Positions 41,586-47,981 of a stretch of DNA of 47,981 nucleotides are shown piece by piece. Source of the DNA: Salibacterium aidingense DSM 18341. GTDB taxonomy: Bacteria; Bacillota; Bacilli; Bacillales; Marinococcaceae. Where the stretch lies: assembly GCF_000429685.1 (NCBI RefSeq), contig NZ_AUCI01000025.1, positions 1-47,981 of the forward strand, read 5' to 3'. A program made the translations under genes and the position numbers. The notes under the pieces are model-generated. The model was not told the origin of the DNA. It was given only the letters and a program-made list of their open reading frames with translations, and did not search any database. The stretch's first letter is position 1. Every line of letters starts with the position of its first letter.

Positions 41586-42536
41586 CTATCTTTCAATATG
41601 TTTTCGTTCGCCCATGGCGGTCTCGACTGCCTCCAGATAGGGGAGCCCCTCATTGTCCCCGGATACTCCTACTACGAGAGCCCCTACCGTGTTCGCAAAC
41701 CGCAGGGAGTGTTCTACGTCAAAACCCTTCAGGAGGGAATATAACAATCCAGCATCAAATCCGTCACCTGCTCCGACGGTGTCCACCACCTTCACTGACT
41801 CAGCTTCCACATGAGTAACCGGCTCTGCCGGGAAGAGTCCGGTGGCTCCGTTTCCGCCTTTTTTCAAGGCGATATAGGAAATACCGTATTGCTGAAACGT
41901 TTGAAGATGCTCTTCATCAGACTGTTCCCCAAATAACAGATCTGCCTCTTCTTTTCCACTCATGATGATATCCACTTCCGGAAGAATGGAAAGCAGTGTG
42001 TCTCTTCCTTCTTCTTCCCTCCACAGTTTCAAACGGATATTGGGGTCCAGCGCGATCAGGACATTGTGCTTTTTAGCCAGTTCAATAGCCCGCCTGATAA
42101 TACTAGGATTCTTTGGAGCCAGGGATAAAAAAACCCCGCTGATATATAAGACTCGAGCCTGTTTAATATAACTTTCCTGCATATCATCTGCCGTGATAGC
42201 TTCTGTCGGGGAAGGGAATCGATAATAAAAGGTGCTGCCAGAGCCATCCTCCATAATCTCTTTTACATTTAATGGAGTACGGTAGTTTTCCAGTAATTTT
42301 GTATGAGAAAGATCGACTCCTTCACCCCTCATATAGTTCAACACATACTGTCCGAATCCATCGTTTCCCAGACGGCTGATCCAGCCAGACCGCAGTCCGA
42401 GTCGTGCACAGCCGATGGCAAGATTTAATTCGGCCCCTCCTATTTTTCTTTCAAATTCATGAGAGAACATGAGAGGGCCTTTGGATTTCGGGTTCATTGT
42501 TATCATTCCATCACCAATTGAAATAACATCGAGCAT
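41586..42536 (-). CDS. kdgK: 2-keto-3-deoxygluconate kinase-like PfkB sugar kinase
   Basis: A 316-residue PfkB-family kinase starting at ATG 42536 (AAGGATGG 7 bases upstream). GAELNLAIGCARLGLRSGWISRLG, ALDPNIRLKLW and the C-terminal VVDTVGAGDGFDAGLL (anion hole and catalytic Asp) fit the KDG kinase group. It would convert 2-keto-3-deoxygluconate from UxuA to KDPG. The operon also carries TRAP transporter genes upstream and hxlAB downstream. No KDPG aldolase gene is seen. Confidence 0.85.
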   Translation of the reverse strand: MLDVISIGDGMITMNPKSKGPLMFSHEFERKIGGAELNLAIGCARLGLRSGWISRLGNDGFGQYVLNYMRGEGVDLSHTKLLENYRTPLNVKEIMEDGSGSTFYYRFPSPTEAITADDMQESYIKQARVLYISGVFLSLAPKNPSIIRRAIELAKKHNVLIALDPNIRLKLWREEEGRDTLLSILPEVDIIMSGKEEADLLFGEQSDEEHLQTFQQYGISYIALKKGGNGATGLFPAEPVTHVEAESVKVVDTVGAGDGFDAGLLYSLLKGFDVEHSLRFANTVGALVVGVSGDNEGLPYLEAVETAMGERKHIER

Positions 42537-42573
42537 GATTGATCCATCCTTATTTTTATCATTACAACATTTT

Positions 42574-43854
42574 CTACAAATTAAATGACTCAGGGAGCCA
42601 CATTGCAATCTCCGGGATAAAGGCAATGATGCCTATAACAAGGAGAATCACCGTAATATACGGAATGGTGGCGTAAAACGAGCGTCCAATGGAAATTTCA
42701 GCTATTTTACTGGCCAGCAGCAGACACAATCCATACGGTGGTGTTACTAATCCAACAGCCAGACACATCATGACAATTAAGCCAAAATGTATCGGGTCCA
42801 TCCCTAACTGCGTCGCTGTAGGCAGGACAATCGGGACGAATAAAACAATGGAAGGAATCGTATCCATAAACATTCCTACGAGTAGAAACAGCAATATAAC
42901 AGCAATGACAAACATCCAGTCGAACGGCAGCGCATTGGCAAAAAAGTTTTCAATCGTTCTTGGTACACTATAATAACTGATCAGTCGTCCGAGCGATGTA
43001 GCCGTTGCAAGGGCGAACAGAGTAAGGGAACTCAATTTCAAAGTATCGTAGACAATGCCTGGAATCTCTTTCAATGAAATAGTTCGGTAAATAAAAAAAG
43101 AGAGAACAAAGGCATACAGACAGGCCAAAACGGCTGCTTCTGTCGGTGTCACAATGCCTCCAACAATACCTCCCAGTATAATAAATGGGGTGAGAAGAGG
43201 TGGAATACTCTGAAGACCCTTTACCAAAACCTCTTTTACTTTCAAACGCTGGTATTTTGGATAATTCCGGCGATGGGAAATAACCCCGACTAAGGCCATC
43301 AGCCCAAGGGCAATAGCTGCTCCTGGTATAATGCCTCCTAAGAACATCTTTCCTACAGACACTCCGGCCAGGCTCCCATAGATGACCATCGGAATACTCG
43401 GGGGGATGATCATCCCCATCGTAGAGGAAGCTGCTGTTACCGCTGCAGCGGTTTCTTTATGATAGTTTTCCTTATGCATGCTGGGAATCATAATTTTCCC
43501 GATACCGGCTGTGTCGGCTGTAGAAGCTCCGGAGATTCCCCCGAAAAACATGGAAACCACGATATTGGCATGAGCCAGCCCGCCTCTTATGTGGCCGACA
43601 AGGGCTACGGCAAACTGAACGAGCTTCTCAGAAATTTCCCCGCGGTTCATAATATTAGCTGCAAAGATAAAGAGCGGTACAGCGAGCAGAATAAAAGATT
43701 CCAGTCCGGAAAACATTTGCTGGACTACAGCTTGAAGGGGAATGGCATCCAACAGAAAAAAACCTATATAGCTGACAATGCCAATCACAAATGCTATGGG
43801 AACACCTAGGAACATTAACCCGAAAAATAATAAAACCAAAAATAAGCCGGTCAT
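42574..43854 (-). CDS. dctM: TRAP transporter large permease DctM (second system)
   Basis: A 426-residue multi-helix subunit. The ATG at 43854 (GGAGG 7 bases upstream) gives the normal N-terminus TGLFLVLLFFGLMFLGVPIA; the longer frame runs into dctQ and is not used. GGLAHANIVVSMFFGGISGAST, MIIPPSIPMVIYG and VGLVTPPYGLCLLLASKIAEI are family hallmarks. It overlaps dctQ by 4 bases. Confidence 0.93.
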   Translation of the reverse strand: MTGLFLVLLFFGLMFLGVPIAFVIGIVSYIGFFLLDAIPLQAVVQQMFSGLESFILLAVPLFIFAANIMNRGEISEKLVQFAVALVGHIRGGLAHANIVVSMFFGGISGASTADTAGIGKIMIPSMHKENYHKETAAAVTAASSTMGMIIPPSIPMVIYGSLAGVSVGKMFLGGIIPGAAIALGLMALVGVISHRRNYPKYQRLKVKEVLVKGLQSIPPLLTPFIILGGIVGGIVTPTEAAVLACLYAFVLSFFIYRTISLKEIPGIVYDTLKLSSLTLFALATATSLGRLISYYSVPRTIENFFANALPFDWMFVIAVILLFLLVGMFMDTIPSIVLFVPIVLPTATQLGMDPIHFGLIVMMCLAVGLVTPPYGLCLLLASKIAEISIGRSFYATIPYITVILLVIGIIAFIPEIAMWLPESFNL

Positions 43855-44345
43855 GATGGTTCCTCCTTCTTGTTTTTCCGATACGCCTGAATGTCCTCCA
43901 GCCAATTTTGAAGAGCAAAAAGGATAACACTTACTCCAGCAGCTGGGATGGCGAGCCATGTATACCCCTGCCTTACCTGCGGAAGGTTATTCAGCGTCCA
44001 TCCCCAAAATTGTGTGGTTAACGTGTATCCATCGGTGATCATGACGATTCCAAAACCTATTATCAGAACATGAATCAAGGATTGAACCATCACAAGGGGC
44101 AGCCCTTTCATGTTATCGATCAACAATTCTACCGTAAAATGCCCTTTTTCCCGGACCATGACGGCCGTGCCCAAAAATACCATCCAGATAAAAGCGTAGG
44201 TCGCTATTTCAGAAGCCCACAGTACTTCAATACCGGGAATATATCGGGATGCCACCTGCATCGTGACACACGCAAAAAAAAGGAAGAAAAATAAGGCAGC
44301 CAATCGTAAATATAGCCCTTCTACCAGGGAAACAATCTTCAACAC
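43851..44345 (-). CDS. dctQ: TRAP transporter small permease DctQ (second system)
   Basis: A four-helix small subunit (VASRYIPGIEVLWASEIATY, EKGHFTVELLIDN). I place the start at GTG 44345, 9 bases after AGGAGG, giving 164 residues. The frame extends to 44402 but the ribosome binding site argues against it. It lies between dctP and dctM of the LacI operon. Confidence 0.88.
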   Translation of the reverse strand: MLKIVSLVEGLYLRLAALFFFLFFACVTMQVASRYIPGIEVLWASEIATYAFIWMVFLGTAVMVREKGHFTVELLIDNMKGLPLVMVQSLIHVLIIGFGIVMITDGYTLTTQFWGWTLNNLPQVRQGYTWLAIPAAGVSVILFALQNWLEDIQAYRKNKKEEPS

Positions 44346-44439
44346 GTTTTTCACCCTCCTACCTGCCTTCATTTCTAAAGAGAAACATAAGGGAAAAGGC
44401 AATCCATCGCAATCCGCCTTTTCCCATTTCCACTTCCGC

Positions 44440-45480
44440 CTAGTTCTCTTTCATTTCCACGACTTGTTCATATTCTTCTACCAGATCAAGAGATTCCGCA
44501 GCGTTTTCCCGGACCTCCTCGGTTTGTTCAAAAAACGCTTCCTGTTCTACTTCATTAATCTCTACTCCCGCTTCCTCCATCGCTGCTTTCGATTCTTCCG
44601 CCAGTTCCTGATCCGTTTCCCGTTCTGTCTGCGTAGCTTCTTCCGCCGCTGTCATGACTGCTTCCTGCTGGGATTCACTTAATTGATCCATCACCTGGTC
44701 AGACGTAAAGAAAAGACGGGTGGTATAATCATGCTGCGTTAATGATATATTGCTTGCCACTTCATGATGACTAGCTAAATAGATATTAGTGAAATCATTT
44801 TCTGCCGCATCCACCACATTGTTCTGCAGAGCCTGATACATTTCGTCCCATGCTACGCTGGTGGGCTGTGCCCCGAGAGCCTCCCATGTATTAGTGACTA
44901 CAGGGGAATCTTGTGTACGCAGGGACATGCCGTCCAGATCCGATGGGGTTTCAATGGGTTCTGCCCCATAATAATTCCGGACTCCCGCTGTCCAGTAGCC
45001 CAACACATCAAAACTGGTGTTACTTTCAATTTCGTTCGTTAAGGTATCCCCCACCTCTCCATCAATAACGGACTCCCAGTGGTCTCTGCTTTCAAAGAGA
45101 TAAGGCATGGAGAAAAAGTCTACTTCCTGGACGGACTGCGCCATAAATCCCGGTGCAGCGGCAACTAAATCCACAGAACCAGTTTCCAGATTCTGTACAA
45201 GCTCGTCTTCATTTCCTCCCAAATCGCCATTCGTATGCACTTCTACAGTAACGGATCCGTCACTTTCCTCTTCCACTACTTCTTTGAATTTCTCAAAGCC
45301 GGCAGCAAATGCACTCTCAGAATCCAGCTGTGTCGCTGCAATTAAGTTAACCTGATCTTCTGTGCCGTTTCCGCCCTCTGCTTCTCCTTCTGATCCACCG
45401 CTACTGTTTTCATTGCCGCATGCTCCAAACAACAGGACACTTACTGTTAAAAAGGATACTGCCAACCACTTTGTATTCAT
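44440..45480 (-). CDS. dctP: TRAP transporter substrate-binding lipoprotein DctP (second system)
   Basis: A receptor lipoprotein: MNTKWLAVSFLTVSVLLFGA with lipobox Cys21, acidic linker, then VNLIAATQLDSESAFAAGF, EVHTNGDLGGNEDELVQNL, LDGMSLRTQDSPVVTNTWEA, WDEMYQALQNNVVDAAENDF typical of DctP. I use the ATG at 45480, 7 bases after AGGAGG; 45483 is also possible. It follows lacI by 13 bases. Unlike the first dctP it is intact. Confidence 0.93.
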   Translation of the reverse strand: MNTKWLAVSFLTVSVLLFGACGNENSSGGSEGEAEGGNGTEDQVNLIAATQLDSESAFAAGFEKFKEVVEEESDGSVTVEVHTNGDLGGNEDELVQNLETGSVDLVAAAPGFMAQSVQEVDFFSMPYLFESRDHWESVIDGEVGDTLTNEIESNTSFDVLGYWTAGVRNYYGAEPIETPSDLDGMSLRTQDSPVVTNTWEALGAQPTSVAWDEMYQALQNNVVDAAENDFTNIYLASHHEVASNISLTQHDYTTRLFFTSDQVMDQLSESQQEAVMTAAEEATQTERETDQELAEESKAAMEEAGVEINEVEQEAFFEQTEEVRENAAESLDLVEEYEQVVEMKEN

Positions 45481-45493
45481 CATGTTACCTCCT

Positions 45494-46504
45494 TCATCTT
45501 TTATATAGAGAAGATTCACGTATTTTAAGTTTCGGTTCAAATTCCTGCGTTTCTCCTACAGCCTGTTCTGCTTTTCCATTAATCCGCTGAAGTAATAGGT
45601 CTGCTGCTTTCTCTCCCATCTCATATGCAGGCTGTTCCACTGTCGTAATCGCCGGCGTAAAGAACTCTGAGAACTCCACCTCATCAAACGTGATAAGGGC
45701 CAGTTCATCTGGCATCGAGATATTTTGCTGTTTTAAAACCGGCAGAACGCTTTTCAGCACTCTGTCATTCCCGCAAATTACAGCTGTAGGCGGGTCTTTT
45801 GCCTCCAGCATAGCCGAAAATTTATCCTTTAAATGGTTCATATCACCACCGAATACATAGTTTTCCTTTATGCCGGCACCTTTGTCTTCTAACGCTTTGA
45901 CATAGCCCTGATACCGCTCTTTTCTTGTACTTACGGTAAGAGGAGAGCTGATAAATGCTATATTTTCATGATTTTGATCCAGTAAATGCAGCGTCGCTTC
46001 ATAACCGGCTTTTACATTACGCAGAGTCACCGTCGGAACCGAAAGCGTTTCCACTTTTCTGTCCAAAAAGATTAAGGGATACCGCTCTTTTACCAGGTCC
46101 TTATACAGTCCCTCATTTAAACCGGTAGGAATAATAATAAATCCGTCTACCTGCTTCGCTTTCAACATGTCTACATACTTTTTTTCCTTTTCCGGGTCGT
46201 CGTCCGCATTACAAATAATCGTATGGTATTCATATTGATGGCAGATATCTTCAATGCCCCGGGACACCTGTGTGGAAAATCGATGTAAAATGTTCGCCAC
46301 GATAATACCGATGGTCGTTGTTTTTTTCTGCTTTAACCCCCTCGCCACAGCATTTGGCTGATATTCCAAAGAAATAATTGCTTCTTCTATTCTTTTCTTT
46401 GTGTCCTTTCCCATATGTTTGTAGCGGCCGTTCAGAAATTGGGAGACAGTACTTTGAGAAACCGAAGCGAGCTTCGCGACATCCTGGAGTGTTGGTTTTT
46501 TTAT
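45494..46504 (-). CDS. LacI-family regulator of the TRAP/kdgK/hxlAB operon, apparent ATA start
   Basis: The LacI helix-turn-helix (KKPTLQDVAKLASVSQSTVS then QFLNGRYKH) is encoded upstream of the first ATG at 46414. The only plausible initiation codon in frame before the upstream TAG is ATA at 46504, 8 bases after GGAGG, giving 336 residues. The rest is a periplasmic-binding-like domain (TTTIGIIVANILHRF .. TFDEVEFSEFFTPAITTVEQPAY). It is first in the operon, 13 bases before dctP, and likely controls it through the repeats at 46527-46553. Confidence 0.85.
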   Translation of the reverse strand: MKKPTLQDVAKLASVSQSTVSQFLNGRYKHMGKDTKKRIEEAIISLEYQPNAVARGLKQKKTTTIGIIVANILHRFSTQVSRGIEDICHQYEYHTIICNADDDPEKEKKYVDMLKAKQVDGFIIIPTGLNEGLYKDLVKERYPLIFLDRKVETLSVPTVTLRNVKAGYEATLHLLDQNHENIAFISSPLTVSTRKERYQGYVKALEDKGAGIKENYVFGGDMNHLKDKFSAMLEAKDPPTAVICGNDRVLKSVLPVLKQQNISMPDELALITFDEVEFSEFFTPAITTVEQPAYEMGEKAADLLLQRINGKAEQAVGETQEFEPKLKIRESSLYKR

Positions 46505-46526
46505 GACGACCCCCTCCTTCTATTCA

Positions 46527-46553
46527 GTAAATCGTTTTTGTAAATCGTTTTAC
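46527..46553. promoter_or_regulatory. Tandem LacI-type operators
   Basis: GTAAATCGTTTTTG (46527-46540) and GTAAATCGTTTTAC (46540-46553) are two abutting copies, the second with outer arms GTAAA/TTTAC around a central CG as expected for LacI-family operators. They are just upstream of lacI. Confidence 0.6.
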
Positions 46554-46576
46554 TAACCAATTTGACCTCAGTGTAA

Positions 46577-46591
46577 AAGAAAGCGTATACA
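46577..46591. promoter_or_regulatory. CcpA cre-like site before lacI
   Basis: AAGAAAGCGTATACA fits the cre pattern WTGNAANCGNWNNCW with one mismatch. It suggests carbon catabolite repression of the operon. Confidence 0.5.
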
Positions 46592-46654
46592 TTTTTCAAC
46601 CCTTTATTTTAGATTTCTTTTAAAAAAATTGATTTCCATTTAATAACAGGTAAA

Positions 46655-46670
46655 TGTTTCATGTGAAACT
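46655..46670. promoter_or_regulatory. parS-like 16-mer
   Basis: TGTTTCATGTGAAACT differs from the ParB/Spo0J parS consensus TGTTTCACGTGAAACA at two positions. It lies in a 387-base AT-rich gap (46505-46891) that otherwise holds the LacI sites, a cre-like site and a TATAAT at 46822-46827. Confidence 0.35.
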
Positions 46671-46891
46671 TTTTTATTTTCTGAAACGAAAATTCATTTC
46701 CCCTCGTCTTATAAGAAGAGAGAATTTTCCTTTATTATTAATTATTTTTCACCCTTGTGACAGTGATATTAAAACTGTTTAACGGTTTAACAATTACCTT
46801 CCCGCTTGTTTTTCACTGCTTTATAATAAAAAAAGACAGATATTGGAACGCTGAATAGACTAGGATTTTTCTAAAAAAGGTGTTGGGAACA

Positions 46892-47392
46892 ATGTTTTTC
46901 TATAAATTATTAAAATGGCTGGTACCTTTGTTCATCATTGGGTTTGCTGCTGCAGTGGTATATTTTTTCGTTACTCCTACATTCAGTCATGACTATAAAC
47001 AGTTGACAGAACGAGTAGAAGTTGGGTTGAAATATACAAACCCGGAGGAAAATACGGTATATTTTCACCCCTATATTGAAAATCCGAATCCTTCGTCCGA
47101 TCTTACCCTGACACACAGCCGAAATTTTATAAAAGTATGTGTGCTGAATAAAAACGGCGAAGTTCTTGAAAATTCTGTAACAATGCCGGAAGAAGAAACA
47201 AACTCAGAAGAAATGCTTCAAACCACCCTGGCCCCGGGGGAACAGGAACAGAATACGGATTATTATAGAGTGGAGTTTCCAGAGGAGGCAGATCGTATTC
47301 AGCTGACCTTTACCGGAGAAGTGGATGATGAATATGGCGTGGATGAAGTAGAAGAAATCATTGAAGTGAATATTGATTATTTAAATATATAA
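46892..47392 (+). CDS. Unknown membrane-anchored protein
   Basis: A 166-residue protein with one N-terminal helix (FYKLLKWLVPLFIIGFAAA then VVYFFV, residues 2-27) and an acidic extracytoplasmic domain of about 135 residues predicted to be mostly beta. I use ATG at 46892; GTG 46880 and TTG 46883 lie upstream in frame. I do not recognise the family. Nothing on either side is co-transcribed, so its role cannot be inferred from neighbours. Confidence 0.65.
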   Translation: MFFYKLLKWLVPLFIIGFAAAVVYFFVTPTFSHDYKQLTERVEVGLKYTNPEENTVYFHPYIENPNPSSDLTLTHSRNFIKVCVLNKNGEVLENSVTMPEEETNSEEMLQTTLAPGEQEQNTDYYRVEFPEEADRIQLTFTGEVDDEYGVDEVEEIIEVNIDYLNI

Positions 47393-47411
47393 TGGAAGCC
47401 ATCACGATAAC

Positions 47412-47456
47412 AAAGCAGGATTTTTACAGCTTTGACGCTGAGGACAATCCTGCTTT
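47412..47456 (+). terminator. Likely terminator hairpin after the membrane-anchored protein
   Basis: AAAGCAGGATT pairs perfectly with AATCCTGCTTT across a 23-base loop, 20 bases after the stop. The T-run is short, so efficiency is uncertain. Confidence 0.55.
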
Positions 47457-47562
47457 ATTCTGTTAAGTAAAACGGACCTTAGAATACCGTCCAAAATCCG
47501 TCCTTTCACATACTCCTGCTTTTCTCTCATGCCAAAGCGGATAATACAGAAAGAGCGCCTTG

Positions 47563-47580
47563 CGGACATCTGTTCCGTTA
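47563..47580. repeat. Dispersed 18-bp repeat copy next to IS256-like element
   Basis: CGGACATCTGTTCCGTTA matches CGGACATTTATTCCGTTA (40080) in 16 of 18 bases, here 8 bases before the IS256-like end. Confidence 0.7.
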
Positions 47581-47587
47581 CATGGCC

Positions 47588-47671
47588 GAATGAGGGGACT
47601 GAAGGATGACGTAAAATATTTTGTGTAAGGAATGAGGGGACTGAAGGATGACGTAAAATATTTTGTGTAAG
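47588..47671. repeat. Tandem 42-base duplication, probably IS256-type left end
   Basis: Bases 47588-47629 are exactly repeated at 47630-47671. Each unit includes GACGTAAAATATTTTGTGTAA, reminiscent of the terminal repeats of IS256-family elements, which contain TTGTGTAA. One copy is likely the true end; the other may be a leftover from an earlier insertion. Confidence 0.7.
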
Positions 47672-47689
47672 ACTTGAAAGCATAAAAAA

Positions 47690-47745
47690 AGGTAGGGTAC
47701 CCTTTGAAATAACACGAAAATTCATCAAAAGGAGGAACCCTACCT
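47690..47745 (+). promoter_or_regulatory. Hairpin enclosing the transposase ribosome binding site
   Basis: AGGTAGGGT (47690-47698) pairs perfectly with ACCCTACCT (47737-47745). The loop holds the AAAAGGAGG site and the stem ends right at the ATG (47746). In readthrough transcripts this could block transposase translation. Confidence 0.65.
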
Positions 47746-47981
47746 ATGAGTCATAGTATAGGACAGAATTGGATCGAAAATCAACTGGATGATATGATAC
47801 GCCCTTTCGTTAAAGAAAAAATGGAAATGATCATGAGAGAGGAAATGGAACAATATTTTGAGGTGGAGCATCCGGAACAAACGTATCAAAAAAATGGGTA
47901 TTATAACCGCAACCTGGATACGAAATACGGGCGAATCTCGGATCTGCAGGTTCCAAGAGACCGGGAGAATCACTTCCAGAC
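47746..47981 (+). CDS. IS256-family (mutator-type) transposase, N-terminal part
   Basis: ATG at 47746 after AAAAGGAGG opens a frame to the window end: SHSIGQNWIENQLDDMIRPF then VKEKMEMIMREEMEQYFEVE. The conserved stretch NGYYNRNLDTKYGRISDLQV then PRDRENHFQ follows. This is the N-terminal signature of IS256/mutator-type transposases (NGY..R...T..G...L.VPRDR). The catalytic DDE residues are beyond the window. Confidence 0.93.
   Translation, partial: MSHSIGQNWIENQLDDMIRPFVKEKMEMIMREEMEQYFEVEHPEQTYQKNGYYNRNLDTKYGRISDLQVPRDRENHFQ

Larger units (their letters stand above)
47588..47981 (+). mobile_element. Left end of an IS256-family insertion sequence (continues past window)
   Basis: The element comprises the duplicated end, a leader hairpin and the first 78 codons of a mutator-type transposase, running off the right edge. 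The outer boundary is uncertain by the duplicated 42-base unit. Confidence 0.8.

Noticed and set aside
47588-47671. CRISPR-like repeat
   Set aside because: The two 42-base units abut directly without spacers and resemble an IS end.

Overview
The window looks like a chromosomal accessory region of a low-to-moderate GC member of the Bacillaceae, probably a halophile or alkaliphile. Pointers are strong AGGAGG ribosome binding sites, frequent GTG/TTG starts, CcpA-type cre sites, CsoR/Fur-type operators, a SigO/RsoA/YvrJ locus as known from Bacillus subtilis, acidic lipoproteins, and a uronate isomerase that closely resembles Bh0493 of Bacillus halodurans. The genus is inference. No rRNA, tRNA or CRISPR array was seen.

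Layout. (1) 1-500: the 3' end of an IS3-family element followed by short dispersed repeats. (2) 511-17372: a hexuronate island. It holds dhaKLM, uxuB-uxuA, two nearly identical FCD-type GntR regulators, an ABC sugar importer operon without its own ATPase (with two Gfo/Idh/MocA dehydrogenases and a YdaE-like D-lyxose isomerase, and ending in a decayed uxaC), then gntR2, a Bh0493-type uronate isomerase and a TRAP transporter whose dctP is frameshifted. A palindrome, TATACTAGTATA, recurs in front of uxuA, both gntR genes and the ABC operon, so these units probably form one regulon. (3) 17430-28955: a complete C-P lyase cluster phnF-D-C-E-M-G-H-I-J-K-L, a PHP-type phosphodiesterase (phnPP-like) in place of PhnP/PhnN, and an MFS transporter. 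(4) 28990-32040: a Fur-controlled siderophore ABC importer without ATPase. (5) 32302-35416: copper export, csoR-copZ-copA. (6) 35461-38843: two small ORFs, a UbiA-family prenyltransferase paired with an unknown beta-rich protein, and an EamA transporter. (7) 39016-40068: a two-subunit sigma factor locus, sigO-yvrJ-rsoA. (8) 40080-46591: a LacI-controlled operon lacI-dctP-dctQ-dctM-kdgK-hxlA-hxlB. (9) 46655-47981: a parS-like 16-mer, an unknown membrane-anchored protein, more dispersed repeats, and the left end of an IS256-family element.

How it fits together. Uronates enter by the TRAP or ABC systems, are isomerised by the Bh0493-type enzyme (the classical uxaC has decayed), reduced by UxuB, dehydrated by UxuA to 2-keto-3-deoxygluconate, and phosphorylated by the KdgK in region 8. 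The KDPG aldolase is not in the window. The most unusual signals are: three regulator genes whose best, or only, start appears to be an AUA codon; hxlAB (formaldehyde fixation enzymes) fused into a KdgK/TRAP operon; the replacement of uxaC by a divergent isomerase; and an 18-bp dispersed inverted repeat near gene-cluster borders and IS ends.
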